From Entamoeba invadens IP1 (Eukaryota; Evosea; Mastigamoebida; Endamoebidae), in contig NW_004440113.1 of NCBI RefSeq assembly GCF_000330505.1, forward strand, positions 226,134 to 290,133: a DNA stretch of 64,000 nucleotides, given 5' to 3'. Shown one piece after another: positions 1 through 10,775 of this stretch (position 1 is its first letter; each line of letters starts with the position of its first letter). The notes under the pieces were generated by a model that was given only the letters and a program-made list of their open reading frames with translations, searched no databases and was not told where the DNA came from. The position numbers were made by a program, and so were the translations under genes.

Positions 1-233
1 AAAACAACAAACAAAATTAACATTTTTCTTTGAAAAAAATACAAAAAAAATTGTGATTATTTTTTCTCTCGAAAAACACTGTAATTTGCATTCAATTTCT
101 GACTTAAGAAAAATATAATAAAAAAATTCATTCAAAAACTAAATGCAAGTTGATTATGTCATTCACTCATTTCACTCACAAAATAATCACAAGCCATATA
201 AAAAGGATCTTCTTTTGCCATTATTAAACAACA
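1..233 (+). promoter_or_regulatory. 5' flank of the MMPL gene
   Basis: This is an AT-rich upstream region with no open frame. A TATA-like CATATAAAAAGG lies about 35 bases before the ATG at 234. No GAACT box is visible. It probably contains the promoter of the downstream gene. Confidence 0.35.
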
Positions 234-3001
234 ATGGCGGATAACCAGCCACTGTTAAATAGTTCAGAACAAACGAAGCTCCCGAGTCGTGAAGATAAAG
301 TATTTAATTACATATTCAAAGTGATGCATTACTTGCGATATGCAATTATTGTTTTTTGGTTGGTGTGTGCCTTAGGGTTCTGTTACCCTGCACTGAAATT
401 TCTAGGATCAACATCACTCTTTGTCGAACCACCAGAAGGAACACTGGCTTACGAAGCAAATTCAGTTGTCTTGGAGAAATTTCCCGACTCTTTTAAAGTG
501 GGGAAAAATGTCATAGCAATCAAAACCAAAGATGGAAGCAATGTTATCACGAACTATACAGAAGACTTTTCGTTGTCAATGAAGACGTGGATGGACCAAC
601 AAAAGATCATTGTGAGTTACTCTGGTTACTATTTGTTGCCAACTTTAAACTCGTCGATTGATCAAGAGATATTGGACATTGCGAAGAAACAGTTTGTTGG
701 AGAAAAGGGGGACATTACTATGATTATGGTCAATATAGATGACAGAGATGGGTCTGCTATTCCCCCGTTTATTAAAAATTTGAGAAAAGAGATGGAGAGA
801 CTCAACACTGACAGCAATTACTATACAGGTGTGACTGGGTTTGAGGCAGGAAGTGTTGATTTGCAAGATGAAGTGATGGTTTCCTTGCTTAAGATGGACG
901 TTTCTGTTATTCCTATTGCATTTTTGGTGTTGTTATGGGTATTGAAGAGTTTAACTTTGATGATTATACCTTTGTGTACTATATCAGTATCTTTCGCAGT
1001 GTCATTTGGTATCATGTATCCCATTACATTTGCCATTGATATTTACGGTGTTGCACCCGCACTTATGATGAGTTGTATCTGTGCAATGAGTATAGATTAT
1101 AGGTTTGTTTTTATATATTAATATGATAAATGTATTAATAAACAAAATAATAAAATATGTTAATATTTTGTTGTTAAAAAACATAAACACAACTTTGAAT
1201 GTATATTTTAATTATCAATTAACAATACAGTTTGTTCCTCCTCACACGGTTTACAGAAGAGACTGTTGGAAAACACGACTCTTACACTGCAATTAAAAAC
1301 ATGTTACAACATTCTGGGAGAATTATTGCAACATCTGGTGGTTTGTTGACGCTGTGTTTTGTTTCGTTGTGTTTCTTCCCCCTTGATGTTGTTATAACAC
1401 TTGGAATGAGTGCTGCGATATCCATATTCATTACTATTATTGTAAACCTGACTTTGACACCGTCTATTCTCTCAATCTTCCCCAAGTTTTTCGCCAGACG
1501 AGGGTTTATACCATGTATCAAAAAGTGTCGTGTGTGGGTTGAAAACAAGGAAGGCTCATACGACAGCAAGAAATCCCTTTGGCACAAATTTGCATTGTTT
1601 ATTTCAAACAAGTGGTATTCACTAATTGTCATCGTTGTCGTCATTTGCTTGATAATTCCATTTTGTGTATTTATCAAAGACTTTTCGTGGAATGAGGAAG
1701 ACAACGAGATTATTCCAGCCGCAAGTGATTCAATGGTAACGCGCTCTTATATATTAAACGAGTATCCGGAAGGTGTTATATATCCGTACGAACTTGTCAT
1801 TACAGCGAAAACGGATATTGACGTATTCAGTACACAATATGAAAAGTTGACAACTGACTTAATGGACGCCTTTACTCAATATCCAGATTACTTTTCAAAC
1901 ACATCGTACACCTGTATCAATTATTTTGGCGGACACACTGTATCTGGACGAGCAATGAAGTGGTTATACAACGACGATTTGTACAAGTGGTTTTTTGACA
2001 AGAGTGTTTCTCCAGATAAGACGACAACCAGATGCACTTTTATTCCTTTATTCAATCCCAAAGAACAGTCTGATGAACGTCTCGAATTTGTGAGAAGTAT
2101 TATTGACAACGTGACACAACATAATACGGATTACAATGTGTATGTGAGAGGGTTTGAAGTGGATATTTCTGATTCCATAGTCATATGTTTCAAATATTTC
2201 CCAATTATCGTTGTCGTGTTGTTTTGCATTGTTTTGATTATAACTAGCATTAGTTTTCAATCACTTATTGTACCTTTACGTGTAGTATTTTCAACTGTGA
2301 CCACCGTGTTGTGGACATACGGGTTTGCGTCTTTTGTGTTCTGCAATGATTACTTTGACTGGACGGCAGATATCATGGCGGATTCCATTGGACTCTATTG
2401 GGTTGTTCCTGTCATCACATTCCCTATTATCATTGGACTCTCTTCTGACTATGATGTTTTCTTGTTTTCACGTATTATGGAATTGCGAAGAAAAGGTTTA
2501 TCGACCAAATTGAGTGTCATTGCTGGTGTTGAGAAAGCCGGGTACTTAATCTCTTACGCTGGCATTATCATGGCTGTTGCATTCTCTGGACTCTTCTTAA
2601 GTAACGTTTTGATGTTGAACCAATTTGCGTTCATTTTGATGTTCAGTGTGCTATTGGATACATTTGTAGTAAGATCGTTATTACTTCCGGCCTTTGTGAA
2701 TATCCTTGGAGAACTCAATTGGTTTCCGCGGAAGTACAAAATTGTCACCAGTGATTATGACGAGTATTACCGCAATGAACAAATTGAAGAAGATAAGAAG
2801 AAAGAGAGAAACGAAACGCTGTACTATGCTTCTCTCCCTTCAAATAGAGGACTTAATACAGACGAAGAAAGCAACAATGGTATTCCACCATCTCTTACAA
2901 ACGCAACTGAAGTGCCCGAGCCAGACACCCAAGTTGAACAAGGCGATTATGTGAAAATAGAAGACACCATTGAACCTGTCGAAGGTCCTGCTCATAACTG
3001 A
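234..3001 (+). CDS. MMPL/RND-family multi-pass transporter (Patched/NPC1-like fold)
   Basis: Two exons, 234-1102 and 1231-3001, give 879 residues. The intron (1103-1230) starts GTTTGT and ends ACAG. Splicing joins AG to T and creates the continuous motif MSIDYSLFLLTRFTEE around residues 285-299, the classical RND/MMPL signature at TM4. The matching second-half motif is SSDYDVFLFSRIMELR near residue 693. There is one N-terminal TM (about 36-58), a large luminal loop, a TM cluster, a second loop and a second TM cluster, followed by a charged cytoplasmic tail. RND permeases of this type move lipids or sterols by proton antiport. Both halves keep the Asp-Tyr pair. The substrate is unknown. Family assignment is firm from the motifs; lipid transport is inference. 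Confidence 0.88.
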
Positions 3002-3129
3002 TTTTAGTTTTGATTAGTCCGCCCAATGTATTTGACTCACGAAGAAATACAAAAACCTATTAACCATCAATGAAACGAGACAAAAGTGCATTTAAAACAC
3101 AATAAAATAGATAACAATCGACATTCTTT

Positions 3130-4182
3130 TCATGGGTGGTTGTGTTGTAGAATCATTTTAGTGATGTTCCACGTGTTGCTATTCGCCCTGTAGTTGAGAT
3201 TGATTCGGAACGGGCACTCCGTCTTTTTGCTTCGTCGTTTCTTCGGTGTTTTTGCAGGTGCCGAGGCATCTTCACAGCTCGAGTTCGACGCAGAGCCCCC
3301 GCGGGGAGAATACGAGCAGCTCCGATACTTCCCAGAGCACTGACACACTAACACGATTTTCTTTTTTGTCCCGTCTTTCATTGTTTTGTTGTTGCCGCTC
3401 CCCTTTCGAAGTGTCACATTTTGAGACTCTGCCCACTGTGTTAGTACAGCAACAGCGTCTTCCATTGTCGCGAATTCTTTCCTTCCAACGTACTCTGGTG
3501 TCATCAACACGTCTTTGTCGGGAACAACACGGGGCACCGCAGTTTTGATTGGCGCCGAATACGACCGACTTTCGGACTCCTCCGACATACTCATTCGTGT
3601 TGGTTTTGTGGAGGTGTATGCGTATGAATCAAACTCGTTTTTGATTGGAATGTCACCCGGGTAGAGTCGTTGTGAGTTCCGATCGTACGACCCTCTCGAG
3701 TAAAAGTCTGGCGAGATTGGTCTTAATGAAGTCATTGGTCTATCGCCATAAGGTAACGACGTTCGTTGGTGTGGAAGATATTCAAATGGTTGTTCGTATG
3801 GGTCTCTGTGGACTGTCATCATCGGGGGTGGTGGGGACATTCTTTGATGATAATAAGGGGCTTGTCCTCCGTTATTAGTTAATGAAGAATGTCTAACGCG
3901 ATCCAAACGGAATGGGAAAGGTGAAGGTTCCTTCTCTCCGGTCAACGACGCGTATCGGACGGGTGATACAAATTGATTTGGATTTTGTGGAGGAGGGTTG
4001 AGTGGTTCGAATTGTTGAGAGCGTTGCTGGTCTTGTTGATATTGGTTGTCGTCAAAATATCGCTCGCGACGGTCTTGTGTAACGGGACGAAATTCTGGAG
4101 GTGCTTGCCGTGAGGGTGGTGGATAAGACATGGGGTACGCTGAAAGGTTGAAGGGGTTCATAGCCTCAACTCTATTTAACAT
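3130..4182 (-). CDS. FAR1-like zinc-binding DNA-binding protein
   Basis: The first in-frame ATG is at 4182 (350 residues); a second ATG at 4161 would give 343. The N-terminal two thirds are disordered and rich in Pro, Gln and Ser. The C-terminal ~120 residues look like a FAR1/WRKY-GCM1 zinc-finger fold: EFATMEDAVAVLTQWAES, then a basic segment, VCQCSGKYRSC, a lysine/arginine-rich loop PKKRRSKK, ECPFRINL, and a terminal HNHP just before the stop. This gives a C...C...H-x-H ligand order. Such domains bind DNA and are known from FAR1/FHY3 and MULE transposases. A disordered N-terminus with a single C-terminal domain suggests a transcription factor rather than a transposase. It converges with the MMPL gene. 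Confidence 0.6.
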   Translation of the reverse strand: MLNRVEAMNPFNLSAYPMSYPPPSRQAPPEFRPVTQDRRERYFDDNQYQQDQQRSQQFEPLNPPPQNPNQFVSPVRYASLTGEKEPSPFPFRLDRVRHSSLTNNGGQAPYYHQRMSPPPPMMTVHRDPYEQPFEYLPHQRTSLPYGDRPMTSLRPISPDFYSRGSYDRNSQRLYPGDIPIKNEFDSYAYTSTKPTRMSMSEESESRSYSAPIKTAVPRVVPDKDVLMTPEYVGRKEFATMEDAVAVLTQWAESQNVTLRKGSGNNKTMKDGTKKKIVLVCQCSGKYRSCSYSPRGGSASNSSCEDASAPAKTPKKRRSKKTECPFRINLNYRANSNTWNITKMILQHNHP

Positions 4183-4209
4183 TACCAGATGGGTTTTCCA
4201 TGAAAACAA

Positions 4210-5283
4210 AACAACAAATCGGGTGAATGAATTAATATGATAGTTTTAATAATAAATGTATTATTCAAGAAGTTATCAAAAGACAATTGTTGAAGCTTTG
4301 AGCTGAAAAGATATGTTTTAATCGAGTGTTATTTTTATTCTATTTTTGTGTGATTTTACTCTGAAAAAATACATTGGCAATTCGTGGCTTATGGTCATCT
4401 GATTATTTTATTGATAAATCGTAGGTTTTATTGACGGGTTTTTTCGTTGTATAAATTGTTGTTAAATGATATTCGTGCAAATCTGCCGTGAAAAAAAGAA
4501 TACGCCGTGATTTTTCTTTATTTTATTAGCTTGTTTTATAGTTGTTTTACTATACTTATGACATTTTAACTAAAAATAGTTATTGACCATGCAAAAGATA
4601 ATTTAGTTTTTTTGGTTTTATTTTACTACAAACTGTTTGATAGGGGTTGTAATTCGATTTGGGTAAAATCAGCTAAAAATAGGACTTATGCTTTCTTGTT
4701 CAAAAAAAATGTATAGTATATTTTAAATTATGAAACTATAATTATACTTTATTTCAAATATAGTTCTTTGACTTTTTCTTTAAAAACACATCTAAAAGTT
4801 TTTTTTTAACTTATTTGAAATATAATTATTAAATATTTTTTTCAAAAAATAAAAATAAGATATCCCATTATATTGCGAAATTATTAACCATTATTATTTG
4901 AGAATTATACAGTTTTGTTATTTTTAGTTTTTTTCAAACAAACATTTCCTCTTTCTTTTTATCAATTTCCTTCACAAGTCCCAAATTACTGTCTGCAAAA
5001 AATATAGTTTCCAATCATAAATTATTTAAAAAAAAGTATTTCTTTTTTAAAATAATTATATTATTAGTTAAATGTATTATACAAAATAATACAATTAAAT
5101 TTACAAAGAAAGATAATAGTAATAATTTAACTACCCTGATTCCTTCTTTATATCCCGATAATTTGCGCCTGAACCATTACCCCACATTTGATTTGTTGAT
5201 TTAAATTTATATATGATATATTACAATATATGATATTATGTTATATTATATATAAAACTTAAAACAATAAGTCTTACTTTCCT
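4210..5283. other. AT-rich intergenic region
   Basis: About 1.07 kb between the divergent upstream side of the FAR1-like gene and the 3' end of the next minus-strand gene. It holds homopolymer A/T runs and no open frame with coding-like composition. I saw no inverted repeat or RNA gene. Confidence 0.6.
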
Positions 5284-6036
5284 TCACTTTTTTGACAAAA
5301 CGACTCTAAGTTCTTTCTCGATAACACCATAAAACATAGCCTCTGGAGAAGTCGTCAACACATAAGCGTAAGGTTGGAACTTCATATAATCAGCTTCTCC
5401 AACACTTCCTTTGACCAAGACACCAATTTTACACTCTGGATGTGCAGTTGCACAATCCTTCACGAGGGGAAAGAACTTAGAGACTGAGTCATAACAAACA
5501 ACGACAAAACTTTCCAAGTTCTTTAAACCTTTTCCCGACACCATTTTTTGTATTTTAGCGATAGTGTGGTCTTGTGGGGATGGCAAGAAGACTGCTTTGA
5601 ACTTTTTCAAGAGTGGCATTTCATCAGTGCCTTCAAACATCCCATTAGAGACATACTCGAGTGATGTGATACGTGGCTGAATCTTCGAAAAGAGTTCGAA
5701 CGACCCCGCACCATCAAAGTAAAGACTGAAGAGTTGATATTTTAGAACATCAGCTTCAGGCCATTTTGAGATCATTGAAAATGGTCCACAGAGCGTCTCT
5801 GTCTTCTCAAAGAATGCCAACTCCTTCTTGAAAAATTCCTGACGTTCTTTTATAGTCATAATTGAACGATAGTGTATGGTATCTTCCATATTCGGATTGA
5901 TTTTTAATGCGTGGAGTGCGTCTTTGCAGGACTTACTCACGGCACAAAACAACTTCATTGTATCAAAGTCGGGAATGTACATCCCAACACTCATCATGTA
6001 AAATAACTCTAAACGCGATTTACCGTGTTTCGACAT
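5284..6036 (-). CDS. Entamoeba F-box-like lineage-specific protein
   Basis: 250 residues, single exon. The N-terminus (LELFYMMSVGMYIPDFDTMKLFCAVSKSCKDAL, taken in parts, about residues 9-41) resembles the short hydrophobic helix block that opens a large family of Entamoeba proteins with F-box-like or leucine-rich layouts. The rest alternates beta and helix with motifs such as SFVVVCYDS and KIGVLVKG, which suggests a degenerate LRR or Rossmann-like shape. No catalytic motif is visible. Two GAACT boxes lie upstream. Family membership is inferred from my recollection of the N-terminal pattern; the function is unknown. Confidence 0.7.
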   Translation of the reverse strand: MSKHGKSRLELFYMMSVGMYIPDFDTMKLFCAVSKSCKDALHALKINPNMEDTIHYRSIMTIKERQEFFKKELAFFEKTETLCGPFSMISKWPEADVLKYQLFSLYFDGAGSFELFSKIQPRITSLEYVSNGMFEGTDEMPLLKKFKAVFLPSPQDHTIAKIQKMVSGKGLKNLESFVVVCYDSVSKFFPLVKDCATAHPECKIGVLVKGSVGEADYMKFQPYAYVLTTSPEAMFYGVIEKELRVVLSKK

Positions 6037-6044
6037 GTCTTATT

Positions 6045-6069
6045 TTTATAGTTCAAAATATCTAAGTTC
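6045..6069 (-). promoter_or_regulatory. double GAACT core promoter
   Basis: On the minus strand, GAACT occurs at 6050-6054 and again at 6065-6069, just upstream of the ATG at 6036. The nearer copy is followed by ATAAAAATAAG. This matches the Entamoeba GAAC element and A-rich initiator layout. Confidence 0.6.
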
Positions 6070-6539
6070 ATTATAGTTGTTATGAGGAATCATGTCTTTC
6101 AACTAGTTTGAACAAATTGTTTGTTTTTTAATAGTCCAATTCAGTCAGTGTTATTTAATTTGATTTAATAGTATTATATTTATTAAGTATTATATTATTA
6201 TTTATTGGTACAATTGTGATTGATATTTGAAAAACATTTTTAATATACAATAAATTATAAATTGTAATCATTTGAAAAAATTTTTCAGCGAATTTGTAAA
6301 AATGTTAAAATCATTACGATTTTTATAATTATTTTATTTAATTTGGTTTTTAAAAACAATATTATTGTTTATAATATAATAATAATTATTTACTAATAAA
6401 AATTTTTAAAGATTTATTAACTAAATTTATTATAAACAATAATAAATAAATTATTTAAAAGAATTAGAATCACATTCTTCGTTTTTTCGTTTATTTTGTT
6501 TTTTATTTTTTTAGGGTAAATAGATCAACTGAATATTGT
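6070..6539. other. AT-rich intergenic region
   Basis: About 470 bases, almost entirely A/T with poly-T stretches. Divergent genes flank it. Nothing beyond promoter-like AT tracts is visible. Confidence 0.5.
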
Positions 6540-6767
6540 ATGGAGAAAATCGTTTTGTTGAGTAAGGATGTTGAGATTGAGTTAAAACCAGTCACTTTTG
6601 AGAAGGGTGAGGTCACTTTTGAAACAATAAAACGAGGTTTGCATATTTCAAAAAACAACAAAACAACAGAACCCTCAAATATTTCAAACAACCCACCAAA
6701 AAAAGAAAAGAGAAGTACCCGCGAAAAAGTTCGTGAAGAGAAAAAACCAAAACCCATTAAAAATTGA
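6540..6767 (+). CDS. small basic hypothetical protein
   Basis: A 75-residue open frame. The first half (MEKIVLLSKDVEIELKPVTF and what follows) looks like beta strands with normal coding composition. The second half is lysine-rich (PPKKEKRSTREKVREEKK). A TTTTTTTAG just upstream could be a splice acceptor, so this may be the last exon of a longer gene. No family is recognised. The overlapping minus-strand frame is low complexity and was not chosen. Confidence 0.4.
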   Translation: MEKIVLLSKDVEIELKPVTFEKGEVTFETIKRGLHISKNNKTTEPSNISNNPPKKEKRSTREKVREEKKPKPIKN

Positions 6768-6912
6768 TTTGATTGATTAAATTATATCATGTCATAAATT
6801 TATAATTTGTTTATAGTTTTTCTTATTTCGAGAGATCGAAAAAGGTGGAACAACATATCAAAAGAGAGCAAAAAATAAGAGACAACAATAAACAGAAAAA
6901 ATTTAACGTGAA

Positions 6913-7290
6913 TTACTTGGCGGCCTGCATTTCAGCTACCAACCTCTGTCCAGAAACAATGATATCGTTGGCTGAAGGTCTTTCAGTAGTAGCCGCTTGT
7001 GACCATGAACCTGCCTCTCCTCCACCAGCACCTCCTGCTGCCGCATTAGGATCTCCACCTGCGGCGTTTGGGTCTCCGCCTTCGGGTGCCGGTTCTTGGG
7101 TTAACTCAAACTCGTCCTCCTCATTTTCGTATTCGTCGTCATCGAACTCGTCGAAAAGTTCGTCATCAAATTCGTCCAATATATCTTCTTCATCGTCTTC
7201 AAAGAAATCGTCATACTCATCCATGTCATCGAATTCTGTAAAATAGCCAAAACTCATGAGTATTATTCCCAACACCAGAATTATTCTCAT
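6913..7290 (-). CDS. secreted acidic protein (Asp/Glu-rich)
   Basis: 125 residues. An N-terminal hydrophobic stretch MRIILVLGIILMSFGYF is a likely signal peptide. It is followed by about 45 residues that are nearly all Asp, Glu, Phe and Tyr, then QEPAPEGGD, an Ala/Gly/Pro linker (GGDPNAAGGDPNAAAGG), and a short mixed C-terminus. It is probably exported as a highly acidic, calcium-binding or matrix-like protein; that function is inference. A second protein with the same plan lies at 55253-55630. A GAACT box is upstream at 7310-7314. Confidence 0.7.
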   Translation of the reverse strand: MRIILVLGIILMSFGYFTEFDDMDEYDDFFEDDEEDILDEFDDELFDEFDDDEYENEEDEFELTQEPAPEGGDPNAAGGDPNAAAGGAGGGEAGSWSQAATTERPSANDIIVSGQRLVAEMQAAK

Positions 7291-7309
7291 GTCAATAATA
7301 TAGTTTTCA

Positions 7310-7314
7310 AGTTC
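7310..7314 (-). promoter_or_regulatory. GAACT core-promoter box
   Basis: A minus-strand GAACT about 20 bases upstream of the ATG at 7290, preceded by a poly-A tract. It fits the Entamoeba GAAC element. Confidence 0.5.
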
Positions 7315-7648
7315 TTACTTTTTTTTAGTTTTTTTTCTTGATTTTTTGGATTCGAAAAATATACAAAATTAAATTAATTAATAATTTTAAATATATTTAT
7401 TTAAAACTATTATCATACCATAGTTTTATTGTTTTATTGTTATTAATTTTTTAATTATTTAAACTATAATTTATTATATATTTGATTTCGAAATATGATT
7501 AGAAATGATAATGGTTTATTTATAACGATTAAATAATTAATAATTTAAACTATAAATTTATTATTTTATTAAAAAAATTTTAAACCATATAAAAATAATT
7601 TTTTTAAATTAAGAATTTAAACACAAATAGAAATAATCAACTTCCGTT
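7315..7648. other. AT-rich intergenic region
   Basis: About 330 bases of A/T-rich spacer between two minus-strand genes. No open frame, repeat or RNA is recognised. Confidence 0.5.
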
Positions 7649-8140
7649 TCAAAGTGTGAAGATTTCATTTGGTGCATGGAGAGTTTTTCTTTCAAGTTTA
7701 ATCTTTTTGTCGCCAATACTCAAGGCTCCAATCACACTTTTGTATTTTAGAGCAAGAAGGTTCATTTTTTCGGAAGTGATTCTCATATTAGATGTTAATA
7801 TAGTATGGAACTTTGAGCTTTTGGGATAATAAATTACTTTAAAATTTGAATAAATCAATTCACATATATCAAGTAAGTAATTGATTAATTCATCTTGATA
7901 TATTTTTGAAACCAAAACCCCCTTTCTTTCAACAGAAAGTTGGTTGACTCGTTCTTTTATTGTTTGGTCAACAAATATCTTCTCCGTTTTTAGCTCAAAG
8001 TATTTAATTTTGAGGAAACAGGAGCTTTTAGTCTTACGTCCTGTTTTAATACAGATTGCATACTTTTGGTTGATCATGGAGATCAAAACAAGCTCTTCAA
8101 TCGATAACCAATTCTTCTTTTCTATATACCTTGATGACAT
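7649..8140 (-). CDS. hypothetical protein, 163 residues
   Basis: A single-exon frame with a plausible fold: MSSRYIEKKNWLSIEELVLISM, a lysine-rich strand region, a helix ELINYLLDICELIY, and strands toward the C-terminus. There is no signal peptide, TM segment or recognised domain. Support comes from the ORF length in an AT-rich background and a good promoter, with TATAAAAAG and GAACTT upstream (GAACT at 8164-8168). Function is unknown. Confidence 0.6.
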   Translation of the reverse strand: MSSRYIEKKNWLSIEELVLISMINQKYAICIKTGRKTKSSCFLKIKYFELKTEKIFVDQTIKERVNQLSVERKGVLVSKIYQDELINYLLDICELIYSNFKVIYYPKSSKFHTILTSNMRITSEKMNLLALKYKSVIGALSIGDKKIKLERKTLHAPNEIFTL

Positions 8141-8163
8141 ATGTTGTTAAATGTACTGTTTCA

Positions 8164-8195
8164 AGTTCAAATTACAACCTTTTTATACCTGTTGA
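8164..8195 (-). promoter_or_regulatory. TATA-like and GAACT promoter
   Basis: On the minus strand, TATAAAAAG is followed by GAACTT (GAACT at 8164-8168) upstream of the ATG at 8140. The arrangement matches the Entamoeba core promoter. Confidence 0.5.
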
Positions 8196-8453
8196 TGAAT
8201 TTTGAAAAATCGTCACATTGAAAACTCTTTTTGAACTTTTGTACGTTTTAGAACCTTTGTTACATTACTATACCAAAAGATGGAATTCTCTGAGTCTTTT
8301 GAAAAAACATTATAACTATAAAACAACTAAAATATTTAATAAAGATTGATAAAACCATATTGTGGTATTGTATAATTTATAAATAAATATATAAAAATGG
8401 GATTAGAAAAGGATAATTGGTACAAAATTTTGTATTAAAAATGGTACTAAAAA
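8196..8453. other. AT-rich intergenic region
   Basis: Spacer between the WDR83 3' end and the 163-residue gene. Nothing is recognised apart from A/T runs. Confidence 0.5.
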
Positions 8454-9680
8454 TTAATAAGAAATTACTCCAATTTTGCCATCTTGAGTCCCGAATGCTA
8501 TTACCGTTGATGTTGTGCTGGATGACACAGCACAAACTGGAGTATATGATACACTCATTTTCATATTTTTGTTCTACAAGTTACTACTTATAATCATAAA
8601 GTCTTCAACTATTATACAAAAGATAAAAATAGATTTTCATGTGACATTAAATATAAATAAACAAACTGTTGGCAAAAAATATTCGACTAAATACCCTTCT
8701 TCATCTCCCGTAAAAATTATTGTTTTGTCCATAGAAGTCACATTTGGAATTTTGAATTTTTTGTTAACGTGGGACTTCAACACCTTTTCTGTTTTAACAA
8801 GTGCCCGATTGAAAATAGTTATTGTCGAATCAAACGAACTTGAAAGGGCCAATGTTTTATTGTTGATTATACTTATACCTGTAAGTGGCTTATTAATGTT
8901 ATCAGTAGTAAGGAGTCCTTTGCGAAGATCATAACACCTTAAACAGCCATCCACGGATCTTATATGTCATTTATGGTCTCTATGATATATAATATATAAC
9001 ACGTGTTACTTTAATTAATAAAAATAACAAACATTGTATATACTAATTCTTGTACGACTTGAATCGACTCTATTGCATCTTTCGCTTCACAAAACGTAAA
9101 TATTGGAGTGTTTTGTCTTCCTATTAAATCAAACATGTATACTTTCATATCATATGATCCACTTAAAAGTACATTCTCTTCTTCATTAAAACTGACGCAA
9201 TTAACTCTCTAATTGTCATTTGTATTTTATTACTATTTATAGTTGATAGAGTAATTCAAGTGTTATTAATTTTTATATAACATTTTTAAAGATGGACATT
9301 ATCTAAGATATGATTTATTATGTTGATGTACCTTAGTTTGTACATGTCGTTGTACTCTATATAATATTCTATATAATAAATAGACTTCAAACTCCACCGT
9401 GTTCTCCATACTTTCGAACAATATTTGAAGACGCTAAATCTATCATATACACACACCCTTCATTCCCTCCACATCCAACTTTCCCATTGTCTCGAGTAAT
9501 TACAAAATCAAGGACTTCTCTACATGGAGAATTATACGTTTGAATCATTTTAAACGACTCTGCATTCCATAGCTTAATACTTCTATCTTCTCCTCCACTC
9601 AAAATGTATTTTCCGTTTTGAGTATATTTGACACAATAAATTGGTTGTTTGCTTCCTTCGAAAGAATTCACACTTTTCAT
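8454..9680 (-). CDS. WDR83: WDR83/MORG1-like WD40 protein (four exons)
   Basis: The exons are 9393-9680, 9033-9208, 8667-8958 and 8454-8573, giving 291 residues; metazoan WDR83 is about 315. The introns start GTTTGA, GTTTGT and GTTTGT, end in AG, and keep phase 0, 2 and 0. Joining restores collinear similarity to WDR83 along its length: SGGEDRSIKLWNAES, EVLDF, CGGNEGCVYMIDLASSNIVRK, VNCVSFNEEENVLLSGS, EAKDAIESIQV, SVDGCLRCYDLRKG and SSFDSTITIF. In animals WDR83 scaffolds ERK signalling and is also found in spliceosomal C complexes. The last exon (40 codons with stop) is short but in frame and ends the propeller with GTQDGKIGVISY. A GAACTT box precedes the start. Confidence 0.85.
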
Positions 9681-9689
9681 TCCAATTTT

Positions 9690-9710
9690 AAGTTCAATAC
9701 TATTTAAATT
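9690..9710 (-). promoter_or_regulatory. GAACT core promoter of WDR83
   Basis: GAACTT (9690-9695) on the minus strand lies about 10 bases from the ATG, with an AATTTAAATA TATA-like tract just upstream (9701-9710). Confidence 0.5.
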
Positions 9711-9783
9711 AAATAAAAAAACAATAAATAACTATAATATTTTATTAAAATCATATTATATACTTATTAATTATTTGTTTATT

Positions 9784-9889
9784 ATTAGTTATTAGTTATT
9801 AGTTATTAGTTATTAGTTATTAGTTATTAGTTATTAGTTATTAGTTATTAGTTATTAGTTATTAGTTATTAATTATTAATTATTAATTA
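9784..9889. repeat. 7-bp tandem repeat (TTATTAG)n
   Basis: About 12 uninterrupted copies of TTATTAG, followed by about three degenerate ATTAATT copies. The array lies between the promoter of WDR83 and the 3' end of the next minus-strand gene. It is a simple minisatellite. Confidence 0.9.
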
Positions 9890-9898
9890 AGTAACAAG

Positions 9899-10210
9899 TT
9901 AGTTTTCACATCTCTTTCTACACATAAGCCAAAGTGTTCCGATAAGTAATAAATCGACGAAAAAGACCCCCACAGTGCAAATGATGGATATGAGCCAGTC
10001 GGCAAATATGCAATTCTTTTTGCATTCATCATATGCACATGGTGGAAGGTATGTGTTCTCTGACCCAAAGTACATCGCAGGGACATTACATGTATACACA
10101 GCCATACAGTCACAACCCTGTCCATCTTTGTCAAAACAACACAAATCGCCAACTTCTGGGAGTGCTGTTGCTACAAAAGAAATTAAAAGAAGAAGAAGAC
10201 CACGCACCAT
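9899..10210 (-). CDS. small Cys-rich type I membrane protein
   Basis: 103 residues. There is a signal peptide MVRGLLLLLISFVATALP, a short ectodomain with about nine cysteines (LCCFDKDGQGCDC, YTCNVP, PPCAYDECKKNC), a TM helix (about residues 73-95) and a tiny basic tail MCRKRCEN. The topology suggests a small disulfide-bonded surface protein. No family is recognised. The tandem repeat lies immediately past its stop. Confidence 0.65.
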   Translation of the reverse strand: MVRGLLLLLISFVATALPEVGDLCCFDKDGQGCDCMAVYTCNVPAMYFGSENTYLPPCAYDECKKNCIFADWLISIICTVGVFFVDLLLIGTLWLMCRKRCEN

Positions 10211-10775
10211 GACTCTGTCTTTCCAAGTTTTAAACTTCTTTTCTTGTTTTTTTATATAACATTTTTTAAAAATATAGCTCTTTTTACTAACTTAATCGTA
10301 AATAAGAAAACAGTTTGTGTGTTTCGTTAATTAAAATATTTGTACCATAAGTAATAATTAAATTTAATAGTATTTTTTTACATTAACTAAGAAGAAGAGA
10401 TAAATCGAATTATTTTCTCAAAAATGTATGAGTAATATTACACATTATATGTAAAAGAAAACGGGGTTATTAAGAAAAACAAATAAAAAAATGACCCAAA
10501 AATTGCTGAATGTAATCATCTAAAACTTTTTGAAACACAAACTTTGAGTTCTCTTTTTGAATGTTGCTGTTTTTAGTTTAGTTAATAACATTTATTGATT
10601 ATTTTGTTATTTGATTTTGTAAATATTTAAATATTTAAATTATTATATTATTATTATATTATATTATAATTTAAATAAATAAATTCATTTAAGTTGAAAA
10701 ACAAACATAAGTTTTGTTTACTATTATTAGTTAATACATGAACAAAGAATCCATACATATTAAAATAAGAGAGTG
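10211..10775. other. divergent intergenic region
   Basis: About 560 AT-rich bases between divergently transcribed genes, so it should hold two promoters. GAACAAAG occurs about 35 bases before the plus-strand ATG. No other structure is seen. Confidence 0.5.
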
